NCBI RefSeq assembly: GCF_040183065.1
Contig: NC_091118.1
Span: 211,495,029 to 211,559,028, forward strand
DNA length: 64,000 nucleotides
Direction: 5' to 3'
Source: Periplaneta americana
Taxonomy: Eukaryota > Arthropoda > Insecta > Blattodea > Blattidae
How positions within the stretch are numbered: the stretch's first letter is position 1; each line of letters starts with the position of its first letter. The translations under genes and the position numbers were made by a program. The notes beneath the pieces were generated by a model. It did not search any database. It was not told where the DNA came from and worked only from the letters and a program-made list of their open reading frames with translations. Positions 12,179-21,624 of the stretch are shown here, one piece after another.

Positions 12179-15100
12179 ATCGTGATAGGATGAATATGAA
12201 GTGCCAGGAGAGGTCTTAAACCTGAGCCTAACCTAATTTCCAGACCATGGACGAACACAGGAACATTCTCCTTTAAGGAAAAATTCCTGTGCTCTTACCA
12301 GGAATCGAACCCGGGACCTCATGAACTGTAATCAGAAGCTCTGATCTTTATCCCATGAGGCTGTATCATCACCAATTCCACACTTAATATTTCTCATCTG
12401 AAGTACTTATTATTTTACACTAAATTTGTTAAAGAGGCTGTTACCAGTACACTTATTTTTAGTTACCTCAGTCCCAGTAAACGTCCCCAGTGCCCGACCA
12501 GTGGCATATCTTCCCCTCCTGCAGCTACTGCTTCAACCCATAAACTCACACTGCTTCACCAGATTAAAAACTTACTTACTATGTTATATTAATACCAGTA
12601 ATATTAGGTACTCACACTCCATACAGTAACTGCTGGAAGTGTTGTCCACCTTATGCGATACATAATTCGTATCACATTATTGATAGAATGTTTCATTAAA
12701 TCTACTCGTATTCATTAAAACTTAAAACTTTCTTATTTTAAATGTTAAAAGTGTTATAATTTTAAAAAGCTTATGTACTTTATGACAAAATGTGCACAAA
12801 ATATAAAATAATATGTGCCACTTCATGTTACTAATTTTTTTTAAATCATGGCATTATCTGTTCTCCTCCATGGATCAGAAAGCTGGAATGTTGCAACTAA
12901 GAAAGTTTTAAGTTTTGAACAAGTGTTAACGTGAACAAGAAACAACTATTAATTAAATTTATTATTGTTTTTCTACATAGAACTGAGTAGCCAAAAAATT
13001 TGCATGTCAACTTATCCGTTGTTCTACCACACGATTTATTTTCTGTATGTACGTTTTCAAAACGTGTACCGGTATACATTTACACATATAATATATACTA
13101 GTGGCTTGTGCAGCAAATGTTGCAAACTAAGTTCATTAGACGTTCAAATAAACATTTTTCAGATTTATTTTCAATGAAGAATACCAGACATTCTGAAAGT
13201 TATTTGCTTCCATAATAATGAAACTACTCTCTCTCGAGCCAATACTGAAGAGAACCACGCATATAAATATCTACACCACACCGCCATTAAATATATGAAA
13301 AAGACCCAACCCCACTTGATTAATAACTATAAAAATATTTGATTTTTAATAATATTATTATCTTACGTAAGTTTTATAGCTTTCAGTAACATATACTATA
13401 TATACTATATAGCCGCCATTCAGTAAAATATAGAAATCAAAATCTAATTTAAGTTATTCTCTACATCTACTTATATAACCCCAAAACATTTCACTTTCAT
13501 ATCATCAATATAGCATTAATATGTATAATTAATGAAAAATAGTCACATCATGGCATTAACTACAATAATATTTCATTTCTAATCGTAATAATATCATCAA
13601 ACCACCTCAAGTTTTGTAGTTTTTAATATCCAATACACAGCTGTACTCAGAAAATTACACACCACAGAATCGAACCTGTAAATTATTTTTAGTAAGTTAA
13701 GTTTTTAATAACCAATTTAATTTGAGCTCTAAATATGTCAGCATTCTTGCAGATCATGGCCTTCGTGTAATATTGTTTATTGTACTGTGTGTTTTGTTTT
13801 ATTCTGAAATGCAATTAGCTAGTTCTCAAAACCGATGACCGATGGATTTTGGAAAATAGGAAAATTATATTGAAAAATTGACATTTCACTGAAAACTACT
13901 ATTTTTTTTTAAAACTTTGAGTTCCAAGCTTCAAAATGAGGGGTCATTTATTAAAATCCGTTCAGCCATTTTCCCGTAATTTTCATTACCGGTGCCAGTT
14001 CAAATTATATATATAGATGTAACCATTGCAATTTCCAATTCAGAGGATAATTTACGAAGAGGATTGCATACATTAAATAAAATATTAAAAGATTTTGAGA
14101 TGGAAATTTCAGCACAAAAATCAAAAGTAATGGCATTTTTAGGACAAGACCCAGTCAGAAGTAAGATAAATACACAATAACCAATGCCTCGAACAAGTGC
14201 AAAATTTCAATTATCTGGGTTGTGAAATATCTTATTAAAATGAAAAAGATGTGAACAAGAAAATTACCAAATTTACACAAATTCTAGGAATAATAAACAA
14301 TGCATTAAAAGCTAAATTAGTACAAAAATCTACACGAATAAAAATATATAATACACTAGCATTACCCACCCTTCTATACGGAAGCGAGATTTGGTCATTA
14401 AAGAAAAAAGACATGAACAGAATCAAAGCAACGGAAATGAAATTTTTCAGGAGGACAGCAGGATATACTCTTTTAGACCGAAAAAGGAATGAAGAAATTT
14501 TAGAACAATTAGAAGTAGAGTCAGTAGAAGAAAAAATCAGCAGATACAAATTCAATTGGCTAGATCATGTAAGAAGAATGGAAAATTCAAGAATCCCAAA
14601 AATTATGATGCAGTATAAACCTAGAGGACATCGTCGACCAGGAAGACCTTTAAGAAGACTGCTAGATGGGGCCGAAACAGGTCTACAGAGGCCTAATTCG
14701 TGAAGGATGATGATGATGATGTAACCATTGCGAAGCACAACACAATGTAACAAACCACTTATTTTATTTTTGGCAGATTCACTGAATGCCTTTACTACAG
14801 ATAGACCAACACAGCTAATTTCGGGGGATGGGAATTCACCAACAATGCAATAGACACATGGAGATAGGTACTATCTCTTTCTTGGCACATACACAATAAG
14901 AGCTTATGCATGGAAGATAACTTAAACATCAGTCAGACGTGATGAAATAAGCTAAACATTCACTAGCCATGCAGACAAGGGGAGACCAATTCGTGAGGAT
15001 AGTCGAATTGACATCTTAAGTGGTTAGTCATAAAACAGGGATGTACAATCTTGAAAAGTTATTCAATTTACTAATCATCATCATCATCATTGGCACTACA

Positions 15101-18100
15101 GCCCTTGGTAGGCCTGGGCCTCCATTAGTAATTGTCGCCATCCGTCTCTATCTTGTGTAGCAGCCTTCCAATTCTTGCACCCCAACTTTCTGGCATCCTC
15201 TTCCACTCCATCAATCCATCGCAAGTGCGGTCGACCTCGTCTTCTCTGACCTCCCGGATTTGTTATTACAATTTTTTTGCAAGGTTCACTTGGGTCCATG
15301 CGTATTACATGTCCTGCCCACCTCAATCTGCTAGTTTTAACTGTATTGATTATATTTGGCTCTCCTAGAAGTCTATATAATTCATAGTTGCATCTCCTCC
15401 TCCAGAGACCTTCCTCAAATGTTGGGCCATATATCCTTCGCAGAATCTTTCTTTCGAAAATCTCCAGTCTTTTTTCATCATTTTTGGAGATTGACCACGT
15501 TTCTGCCGCATATGTCAAAACTGGTCTCACTAATGTCTTGTAAAGAATAACTTTTACTTTCCTGGATAGAGCATGCGAACTAAAGTGATATTTCAAGCCA
15601 AAATATGCTCTGTTTGCCAATTTACTAATACAACATAGTAAATAATTGATTAAATAGCAATCTTACTCCTGTTAATTATGTAAGCATGTGTGGCTTACAG
15701 TTGTTTCGGTGCTACCTGACACCATCCTCAGAGGCTACTAGATCTCGGCGTCATCTCAACTTCGCTGCCTCTTGTGTGGGTGCGTTTGTGTGATGAGTTG
15801 TGTCAAATAGTGTGTGTGTTCTGAAATTGATCTGTGTGTTGAGAATTTGATCAGGGTGTGTTTTAGTGTGTCTGTATATTTCATATTGTTCTAGTGTGTT
15901 GAGTTTTTGGTTTTTGGGTTGTATGTGTAGGATTTCCATGTCTGTATTTGTTATTGTATGTGTGATTAGCATTAGTTATGTGTTCGGAATATGCAGATGT
16001 ATTGTGTCCTCTGGTTATTGCTTTAATGTGTTCTTTGTAAGCCGCACATGCTTACACAATTAACACGAGTAAGATCGCCATTTAATCAATTATTTATATT
16101 CAAGTGTTAAAAGTAGTGTACGAAAGATTCAACAAGGACAACATAGTACATTTATAAGCTTTAATATGGCAGATCATAATGATTTCGTGGATGCAAGCAG
16201 AGGTAGTAGCAGGGGGAACCTGCTGTTGGTCGGAGAACAGAAACATCTTGAAAATTCGCGGGAACTCACTGTAGATTATAGAACTGTATGTGCAAAGATT
16301 ATTTCAAATTTTGCGTATTGCTAGTCCAAAAATTGTCACAATATATTCAGATTCGTGCGTATATGTGATACCGACATAAAATGTTCTGAAAATATGTTAT
16401 AACTGGTTGAACTAGAGCCTTCCTCCAACAGCCCCCACTGTGTGTGAGATTCCTAGATCCATTGGACCAAGTTCTTAACACATTATTTCATGAACGAACA
16501 ATGATGTATTTAAGGGATACGCTGGAGGGAATTTTTTCACTTGTGAAAACATTTGTTCTACGTGGGTGATGCAAAGAAACAAGATTTTTAAATGTTTGGA
16601 ATCAAAAGGAAGGAATGTATTCTTCAGTCTCACAATATTTAAATAATATAAATACCACTCTTACTATTATCTACTTAAACTGTACTATATATAATATACT
16701 GAAGTCAAATGCCTTCACTTTGCGTTATAAAAATGACTTTCATTTGCAATCCAGAAAACGGGAGTTAATTTTATTTGGGTACACATTTCAGTTAGGTACA
16801 GTCTTAGAAAAAAGTTTTGTTGCACAGATACCGTATTTTATAAGTGCCAGAAAGGAGGCAGTGCATATGATCAGAGGATAAGCAAGTTGGTTCACACAAG
16901 AACAACTAGTTGAGGTAATAAAATTAGTTTTATTTCGTTGTATGTCTGATTATGCCAGTGGCGAATGCTAGTCACGAAAGTTAGGCTTGCTCTTATTCAT
17001 AGAGGAAGATGGGAGGATATAACAATTCATCATTAATAAAAATAATCAGACCCACATAAATAATTTATTTTATAATTATTATGAAATCATTATGAGTCAT
17101 GGATCATATTCGCTTATCAGATGTAGAAGTTCGATATAATATAACAAACATCCAACAAAACAGTTTATTTAGTTTTTTTTCGACCCTGCCAACCAATGCA
17201 TATTGTTGTATTGAGCTGCACTGAACCAGCGCACATATTCTCTATAATGTCTGTCTTCTCTTGAATAGTTCTTCGGGAAAATGGATTTAATAATAAGGTT
17301 TCAATGACACACAATTCCGAACTCACTGCAATACTTCAAATTAATGTTTAAGAATTATTAATACATGCAGCAGCTAACAAATGCATTCCGCTCACACAAT
17401 TACATTGCACTCGCAAATCACAGCACATTCCCACTGTCAGTATTGCTCTGTGTAACGTTAAATAGTCGTTGGTGTAGCTCTCGGACCAGAGCTTCAAACA
17501 ACACATAACAGAAGCATGTGCGCCTAGAACGGACTAAGGAGGAAAGCACTTGCGCGCGCATCATATTCTCGCTGTTTCTACGTCTTTCCTGTAGCTCCGA
17601 GAAACGAGCAAGCGTTGCGATACTTGCGGTGTGCAACCTGCGGATGGTATTACGCCTATACAGTATTCCAAAAATCAAAATAACTTTTAATGTACGTAAT
17701 TCCATTTTGAGAAATACACATTCTACGAAAATATTGGGCTTGCACAGCAAGCATAGCATGCCCTGAGAGATCGCCCCTGGATCATGCGCACTGCCTCCTT
17801 TCTGGGACTTGTAAAGTATCTGTGCGTCAAAACTTTTTTCTAAGACTGTACATACTGCATGTTCTTGAAAATGATTCAAGAAAATAAATAATACCTAGCT
17901 CTAAACAGTTATATGAGGGGGATCCAGGAAATAACGACCGTTCGCGCATACCCACCGCGCAGCTGACTCCCCTTCCTTGTTTGAAGGTCAACTGGCTTCC
18001 TTAACATGTGTTCTCATAATGTTGTGAGTACTGGTTGCAACAAGTCGCCATTGTGCATTTTGTGTTACTTCAAAATGAACGACGTGATTGATAATCCCGC

Positions 18101-20269
18101 CGACAGTGAGGTGAGGAGTGTGATTCGATTTTTGAATGCCCGGCATTTGAAACCTGCAGAAATTTACCGGCAATTGAAAGAAGTGTATGGTGATACTGTA
18201 ATGAATGAAAGAAATGTGAGAAAATGGTGCGAAATGTTCAACAATGGCGAACATGTCCACGATGAAACTCGACCCGGACGCCCATCACTCATCACAGAAG
18301 ACCTGAAGACTAAAGTGAACGACAGAATCTTGCAAGACAGGCGCACATCACTCGACGAATTGCATATTGCCTTTCCTGACATTTCTCGTTCTTTGCTTGG
18401 TGAAATTGTGTCGCAACATCTTGGCTACCACAGAATCTGTGCACGATGGGTTTCCACGGCAACTGAGTGACCAACACAAAACTCAGAGAATGGCCTCAGC
18501 ATTGACATTCTTGATGCGATATCACACAGATGGAGACGCCTTTCTTGATCAAATTGTGACTGGTAATGAAACTGGATGTCTCACAACACCCCAGAGACCA
18601 AGTGCCAATCACGTCAGTGGCATCATCCCTCATCACCTGAGAAACCGAGAAAATTCAAACAGACTCTCTCAACACAAAAAGTCATGGCTACTGTCTTTTG
18701 GGATCGCAAAGGTGTTCTTTTGCTGGATTTCATGCCAATAGGCACTACGATCAATGCAAATCGTTATTGTGAGACTTTACGAAAACTACGGCGAGCCATC
18801 CAAAACAAGAGGCGAGGAATGCTTTCGAGAGGAGTTGTGCTTCTTCACAACGCCCGCCCGCACACTGCTGCTTCAACTCGAGAATTGCTGGATCAATTCG
18901 GTTGGGAAATCTTTGATCATCCGCCCTATAGTCCAGACCTTGCTCCTAGCGATTTTCACCTTTTCACTAAGCTGAAAGACTTTCTGGGTGGTACGCGTTT
19001 TGAAAGTGATGAAGAGTTGAAGAAGACAGTGAACACCTGGCTTAATGAACTGGCGGCAGAGGAGTATAACACGGGAATTCTAAAGCTAGTGAACAGATAC
19101 GACAAATGTTTAAATGTAGGTGGTGATTATGTAGAGAAGTAAAGGAAGCTTCAGTTATGTAACAGACTTTGTTTTTTCAAATAAATATGTTTTTTTTAAT
19201 TATTACAACAAAACGGTCGTTATTTCCTGGATCCCCCTCGTAATTTGTACCACAATAAAGAAACTAAATTGTTATTAAAGATGTAAAACAAACAATGAGA
19301 GTATGTGTCATTTCTTTTAGTAGTATTGATATATTATCAGTATTAAGTGTAATATTCGATGTTGAGTTGAACCAGTCCTATATCTCCACTGGGCGACAGA
19401 ATACAACCTAAGAAATGTAGAGGAGGGGATATTTCAATCTCAATAAACATAATGGCTTGCACAGACATGTATCCAGGAAGCTATGGAACTTGGTGGGGTG
19501 AAGAAGAGCTGATCAGTAAATTTGCTTGGGTGAGAGTTCTTTGATTTGCCATAAATCATTGCACAAAACTTGAGTTTTACTTCTCTTTCAAAGAAAGTCT
19601 TGTTAAGAATTTTATTATCTTTTAAAAATGCATTACTTTCAGCCGGTTTTCAACTCTTGTAGCTTGGGTCCAGAAATAGACACCATGACTGCTAGACCAC
19701 GAGAATAGTCAATGTTTGAATTGAAGGGGGGAAAGCCGAGGAATTTTCCCCCTCCTGTATTTCTGTTTCCCAACTTTTGCTTTCCTGTATTCATTCCCAA
19801 CTGGGGAAAGAAAATTTCCCTCTCTGACTATATCACAGTACCACACCAACCTGGATAGTGATTTCCCCCCCCCCCCCTGAAACTGCAATTCCGAAAACTT
19901 ATTTTTATTTTCTGTATGGCGGTCAAAACATTTGCTCGTCTGTAGTGAATTTGTTACAGTGAGCTTATTCTCAATATTGTTTGTACATATCACCTGATTC
20001 CAACATTTAAACAAAAGTTATCTTCTAATATAAAAATAGTATATTAAAACATTGTACACTGTCATTTTTAGGACTGTGCCAGAAATATTATACCCTTTTT
20101 GTTTTCATAAACGTTTGTTATTGTTGTTTTCGTAATACGATTTTGTAATTGATTCGTGAAATATCCAATATGGATACTTATTAAGTCATAAGTTAGGATA
20201 GAAATAGTTAGCATGGCACAAGAAATTCAAAATATGTCAGGTGCCATAGTAATGAAAATGGACGTTAAC

Positions 20270-20345
<76 letters not shown>

Positions 20346-21624
20346 TGTGGTTTATAACAAGAAACTTCAAAACCGAATATTAATTGATATAAGTAGGTAC
20401 TTAAAAAACAAACAACTAAAAAAATTAATATGTCAACGAGAAACTTTTCCTCACTCTACATTTTTATCACAGAGGATAGTACCAAGAAAATAAACCAGTA
20501 ACTGTTGACGAGTATTGTGATGGTAAATATTAGATAAAGAAGCCATATGACAAGAATGTTTGAGTAGGTTATTGCAATAAAACATCTAAACATTTTAAAA
20601 TTTTCAGAAAATTGTTAAAAAGCGTCTACCTACCTCTTTGAAAACATAGCAGGAGAGCAATATCTGTGTAACATTGTATGTAAGCAACACCTTCTTAAGG
20701 CTAAAAGCTGGCCTTGACTTCATGAACTGACGCCCAAAATACAGAAAGGAGAAGTAACACACCAATATCCAGAGAAAGGGATATGGCGAAGATAAGAACA
20801 GCCATTTTCTTACACGCCAATCTGAAATATGTATTATTTTTATTTAAGAATACAAATTTCTACTCCAGCAATCCTAAACCTTGATGAAAGATGGAAAATT
20901 TCAACCCTGCATTTGAGAGAAACGTCCATTGTGTCTTGTAATTCATTTGCGGAACTCTGATAATTCTGAGAGAAATGTCCATTGTCTATGTGCGCATATT
21001 TGTTATTAATTAATGAAATACTGCAGGCTAGTACTTTTCCAAACGTTTGTGTTGATATTAATCATACTTTTTTCTCAAGGTAAAAAACTACTACTCCGTT
21101 TTTTAAGATTCATATTGTTATATCTTATCTATTGAAAATCGGGAAAATTGAACATTAACATTCATATGAAAATTCTATTCTCAACATAAATAAAAAATTT
21201 AATCCAATAACTGTAAAAGTTATCATTAGGATCTGCTATAATTTCACATATGAGTATCTTCATCCAAAAATTAAAAACAAAGCAGAAATTAATACACTCT
21301 CAATAAATAAATAAGAAAAAATATTCTCAGAATGACCCCAAGAATAAGCTCAGTATTACCACAATTTCGTGAACAACTTGATGTGTAGGCTAAATGACAA
21401 TGTTTGATAACACAAGAAAGAGTTCATGGCTAGTAACTCTAAAAGATGGTGCTGATAGATTTATGTGAGAATTCCGAAATGATTAACAATAACACACTTA
21501 CTTTTCGACATTTTAATAATCACGACTTACCTGGTTGTCCTAGAAGTGATTCTTGATAATAGGTTAAAAATCCCAGTTCTTCACTGACGTCCATTGTTTC
21601 TTCAACGTTTTTATCATTCAGCAT
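3243..21624 (-). CDS. ELOVL4-like very-long-chain fatty acid elongase (gene A), complete, 7 coding exons
   Basis: The gene is spliced on the minus strand from coding exons 21531-21624, 20634-20821, 11841-11921, 11454-11510, 8981-9095, 7826-7953 and 3243-3533. All introns are GT-AG and the phases join to 954 nt, or 317 residues plus stop. The product is the ELO-family condensing enzyme (3-ketoacyl-CoA synthase), a multi-pass ER membrane protein. Family marks seen are the histidine box HIYHH (about residues 156-160), KVFDLLDT (a KxxExxDT variant with Asp for Glu), [12 protein letters not shown] and LTQLQLTQF. The GGQAF and LFLNFY segments favour the ELOVL4 group. The start is the first in-frame ATG of the most upstream exon found; a further upstream exon cannot be excluded. 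The tail ends in two arginines without a clear KKxx signal. AATAAA-type signals lie about 105-140 nt past the stop (3106-3111 and 3133-3138). Introns carry LINEs, PLEs, SINEs and a mariner. Confidence 0.9.
3634..4854 (+). CDS. PLE open frame: C-terminal RT plus GIY-YIG endonuclease
   Basis: The 406-codon frame lies in the last intron of gene A, in the opposite orientation. It contains the RT YVDD box, a conserved NFLD motif and the C-terminal GIY-YIG nuclease with the Cys-rich TCNSC knuckle. Full-length PLE proteins are about 800 residues or more, so this is roughly the C-terminal half and not a functional RT. Confidence 0.8.
   Translation: MKQVPAYNFPSFECIYTTIKNYSTGIQFILNRAQFFLIMFHAYINCTKMKLIYWHRYVDDILILYKGNKRQIHKLHQYINKLHPKLQYTLELENNNSINFLDMTITKIDNKHTFKIYRKPTTTTTHIHNTSNHPTQHKHAAFRTMVHRLLNIPMSQQHYNEEVNTIKYIAQENGYNPNIIDNIIRKTKQKLNKHRNTQNTTQTQEHKKYITLTYENKSTHKIASSFRKQKYNIAYRTENTLQRHLNTQTNKYNHTGVYKHTCNSCDSFYIGQTGRSFQTRYKEHIKAITRGHNTSTYAEHITNANHTYNNINTDMEILHIQPKNQKLNTLEQYEIYRHTKTYRDQILNTQMNFSTHTLFDSTFQHLSTIERTHITGREVRDDAEIIVGSEDGVMKHRNSCKPHRLT
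3740..4932 (+). mobile_element. Penelope-like element (PLE), 5'-truncated, RT and GIY-YIG
   Basis: The open frame 3634-4854 has RT residues [10 protein letters not shown] near its start, then [11 protein letters not shown], then a long Thr/Asn/His-rich linker. It ends with [20 protein letters not shown], a GIY-YIG endonuclease block, followed by RYKEH. RT followed by GIY-YIG is diagnostic of Penelope-like retroelements. The true element starts within the frame, since the first about 40 codons do not look like PLE. The 3' end carries a hammerhead-like motif and a terminus shared with three other copies. The N-terminal RT motifs are missing. Confidence 0.88.
4795..4838 (+). ncRNA. Hammerhead-ribozyme-like motif in PLE, copy 1
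   Basis: The order is GGTT, CTGAGGA, a GGTGT/ACACC hairpin, GAAA, palindromic ACAGCTGT, A, AGCC. This fits helix I, the C3-A9 core, helix II, G12-A14, a minimal self-complementary helix III, cleavage base A17 and the other helix I strand. One extra T separates A9 from helix II. The core is intact. Confidence 0.6.
4972..5230 (-). mobile_element. tRNA-derived SINE, family A, copy 1
   Basis: It shares a body containing GACGCTGTATTAACTAC, TTATTTAGCGTCGATGGGAT and TCGGAATAAACTCAACCAGG with copies at 10690, 45678 and 52612. On the minus strand the head has a box-B-like GGTTCGATTCCC. The head differs from those of the other copies. Confidence 0.7.
5512..5760. mobile_element. MITE, about 249 bp, with ~30-bp inverted ends
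   Basis: Both ends carry the inverted sequence CAGAGTGGACCAAGTCC, with further partial matches outside it. There is no coding capacity. The superfamily was not determined. Confidence 0.6.
5925..6681 (+). mobile_element. Jockey/CR1-like LINE 3' fragment with (ACTAT)n tail
   Basis: An open frame from about 5925 to 6381 encodes [29 protein letters not shown] and [16 protein letters not shown], the conserved end of a LINE ORF2. A 300-bp 3' UTR follows and ends in a short ACTAT repeat, as in CR1-type elements. It is 5'-truncated and lies in the last intron of gene A. Confidence 0.75.
6905..7260 (-). mobile_element. Second R2-like LINE endonuclease fragment
   Basis: The minus strand encodes [20 protein letters not shown], then [40 protein letters not shown] and [12 protein letters not shown]. 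This is the same restriction-like endonuclease block as at 2246-2569 but a clearly different lineage. It is a fragment only. Confidence 0.75.
7261..7825. other. Gene A intronic AT-rich sequence
   Basis: No repeat or gene is recognised. The region contains homopolymer runs and short chance frames. Confidence 0.4.
7826..7953 (-). CDS. Gene A coding exon 6
   Basis: The exon encodes [21 protein letters not shown] and TQLQL, all conserved elongase motifs. The donor is GTACGT. The acceptor AG is about 20 nt from an RTE LINE insertion whose target duplication preserves the pyrimidine-rich tract. Confidence 0.93.
7974..8390 (-). mobile_element. RTE-like LINE copy a, 3' end only
   Basis: The copy encodes the ORF end ([18 protein letters not shown]..., [10 protein letters not shown]) and a (TTAC)n-type tail. 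The target duplication is about 16 bp, based on TCAAAACAGACAACAAT, with one indel between copies. A 27-bp unit is tandemly duplicated at about 8132-8185. It lies immediately upstream of the exon 6 acceptor of gene A, in the gene's sense orientation. Confidence 0.85.
8435..8660 (+). mobile_element. tRNA-derived SINE, family C, copy 1
   Basis: The tRNA-like module at 8583-8655 has a box A (GTAGCTCAGTGGTCAGAGC) and a box B (GGTTCGATCTCC), so it is promoter-like but not a clean tRNA gene. The 5' flanking body is shared in inverted orientation with 60853-61080. Confidence 0.7.
8981..9095 (-). CDS. Gene A coding exon 5 (histidine box)
   Basis: The exon encodes [20 protein letters not shown], holding the LRKK and HxxHH motifs, and ends PGGQ plus one base at a CAAG/GTACTG donor. 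An unused GT lies 9 nt upstream, at the position where gene B splices. Confidence 0.93.
9096..9525. other. Gene A intron, nothing recognised
   Basis: AT-rich intronic sequence between exon 5 and an RTE insertion. No conserved feature was seen. Confidence 0.4.
9536..10513 (+). mobile_element. RTE-like LINE copy b, 5'-truncated
   Basis: It encodes the second half of the RT ([27 protein letters not shown]) and the C-terminal domain to MNLQVP. A single-base gain near 9930 splits it into two frames (9653-9943 and 9921-10493). The target duplication AGTTTAATTT is at 9526-9535 and 10514-10523, and the tail is (GTAA)n. Confidence 0.9.
10690..11340 (-). mobile_element. SINE family A, copy 2, split by a MITE
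   Basis: The body begins near TACGACGCTGTATCAACTAC and resumes at 11148 with ATCGATGGGATTAGTG. It ends in a minus-strand tRNA-like head with box B GGGTTCGATTCC. The head matches that of copy 4 at 52612-52858. Confidence 0.75.
10736..11147. mobile_element. MITE (412 bp) inserted in SINE A, TA duplication
   Basis: The inverted ends read TAGTCGCGACGCTGTTATTTC on the left and a close inverted match on the right (TAGTCCCGTCGCTCTAATTTC). A TA duplication flanks the element, and the SINE sequence is continuous when it is removed. There is no coding potential. Confidence 0.7.
11454..11510 (-). CDS. Gene A coding exon 4
   Basis: The 57-nt exon encodes [19 protein letters not shown]. It carries the KxxExxDT-type motif with Asp in place of the usual Glu. 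Gene B has a matching 57-nt exon at 45459-45515. Confidence 0.92.
11515..11840. other. Gene A intron between exons 3 and 4, nothing recognised
   Basis: Short AT-rich intron of 330 bp separating the 81-nt and 57-nt exons. Confidence 0.5.
11841..11921 (-). CDS. Gene A coding exon 3
   Basis: The 81-nt, 27-codon exon encodes a loop ending [13 protein letters not shown], equivalent to the QPVDYS...ALR block of other elongases. It has the same length and phase as the matching exon of gene B at 47768-47848. The donor is GTAAAC. Confidence 0.9.
11985..12380 (-). mobile_element. tRNA-derived SINE, family B, copy 1, with (GAT)n expansion
   Basis: The body includes TTGTAACCCACTTCTGGGG, GTTACCCCGAT, ACCATGGACGAACACAGGAA and GAAAAATTCCTGTGCTC. 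The minus-strand head has box B GGGTTCGATTCC and a box-A-like segment. It matches 58455-58755. A run of about 30 GAT repeats (12098-12178) lies inside. Confidence 0.75.
12381..12846. other. Gene A intron, nothing recognised
   Basis: AT-rich sequence with no conserved feature seen. Confidence 0.4.
12847..12930 (+). mobile_element. Short LINE ORF2 scrap
   Basis: It encodes [20 protein letters not shown], matching the LPVLLYGSE.W motif after the RT domain of RTE-related LINEs. Only about 30 codons are readable. Confidence 0.45.
13095..13990 (+). repeat. Unclassified ~0.9-kb interspersed repeat, copy 1
   Basis: It begins ACTAGTGGCTTGTGCAGC and ends near CCGTTCAGCCATTTTCCCGT and ATTACCGGT. It matches 53487-54380 in inverted orientation over its full length. 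There is no coding potential. The style of its ends recalls Helitron/Helentron-type repeats, but this is not established. Confidence 0.6.
14028..14717 (+). mobile_element. RTE-related LINE (second family), 5'-truncated
   Basis: It encodes [62 protein letters not shown] and [14 protein letters not shown], then a (TGATGA)n tail. The target duplication ATGTAACCATTGC flanks it at about 14015 and 14718. Frames are broken between 14180 and 14251. Confidence 0.8.
14730..15063. other. Gene A intron, nothing recognised
   Basis: Unremarkable sequence between two LINE insertions. Confidence 0.4.
15076..15617 (-). mobile_element. RTE-related LINE (third family), 3' part
   Basis: The minus-strand frame 15096-15620 encodes [42 protein letters not shown] and [20 protein letters not shown]. 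The 3' end has a (ATG)n tail. The 12-bp target duplication CAATTTACTAAT is at 15064-15075 and 15618-15629. The frame is open over its retained length. Confidence 0.85.
15641..16137. mobile_element. PLE inverted dimer, copy 2
   Basis: The left part (15641-16036) is PLE 3' sequence in minus orientation. The right part (about 16040-16137) is PLE terminal sequence in plus orientation. The 11-bp target duplication ACAACATAGTA is at 15630-15640 and 16138-16148. The right part starts at the predicted hammerhead cleavage site. Confidence 0.85.
15692..15735 (-). ncRNA. Hammerhead-like motif in PLE, copy 2
   Basis: The CTGAGGA and GAAA core is intact. There is one mismatch in helix I (GCCT opposite AGCC) and one in the tiny helix III (ACAACTGT). 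Confidence 0.5.
16149..16796. other. Gene A intron, nothing recognised
   Basis: The sequence between a PLE and a TIR element has no recognisable feature. Confidence 0.4.
16799..17848. mobile_element. TA-flanked TIR element (1050 bp), Tc1/mariner-like ends
   Basis: The inverted ends start CAGTCTTAGAAAAAAGTTTT and continue with imperfect matching for about 75 bp. TA dinucleotides flank both ends. No transposase is readable, so it is a non-autonomous derivative. Confidence 0.6.
17914..19240 (+). mobile_element. Mariner element with 29-bp inverted repeats
   Basis: The ends are TGAGGGGGATCCAGGAAATA... and its inverse, differing only at the outermost base, with TA at 17912-17913 and 19241-19242. 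It carries one decayed transposase gene. The uninterrupted target sequence is present in inverted orientation near 26940, which confirms the borders. It sits in the intron between exons 2 and 3 of gene A. Confidence 0.93.
18006..19142 (+). pseudogene. Mariner transposase, decayed
   Basis: The N-terminal HTH region reads [20 protein letters not shown] and [14 protein letters not shown], with a GRPS linker. The C-terminal half reads [25 protein letters not shown] and [14 protein letters not shown]. The frame changes twice between 18420 and 18600. The usual LHDNARPH box lacks its catalytic Asp, and TGDET reads TGNET, so the DD34D triad is lost. Translation probably began at the ATG at 18075 ([10 protein letters not shown]). 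Confidence 0.9.
19243..20265. other. Gene A intron, nothing recognised
   Basis: The first about 70 bp are the continuation of the mariner target repeat. A C-rich run lies at 19865-19878. The rest is unremarkable. Confidence 0.4.
20268..20345. repeat. (AAT)n microsatellite
   Basis: About 26 uninterrupted trinucleotide units in the intron just downstream of gene A exon 2. Confidence 0.95.
20634..20821 (-). CDS. Gene A coding exon 2
   Basis: The 188-nt exon encodes [18 protein letters not shown] onward. It matches the elongase N-terminal block (DWPLMSSP in relatives) and the first membrane segments. It is bounded by an AG acceptor and a GTAGGT donor and ends in phase 0. Confidence 0.9.
20822..21530. 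other. Gene A first coding intron
   Basis: AT-rich intron between coding exons 1 and 2. No repeat was recognised. Confidence 0.5.
21531..21624 (-). CDS. Gene A coding exon 1 (start codon)
   Basis: The exon encodes 31 residues from an ATG at 21622-21624 ([10 protein letters not shown]...) to GQP and ends in phase 1 at a CCAG/GTAAGT donor. An internal ATG gives an alternative start ten codons in. The phase joins exactly to the next exon and forms a GAT (Asp) codon across the junction. The short hydrophilic N-terminus is normal for elongases. Confidence 0.7.
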
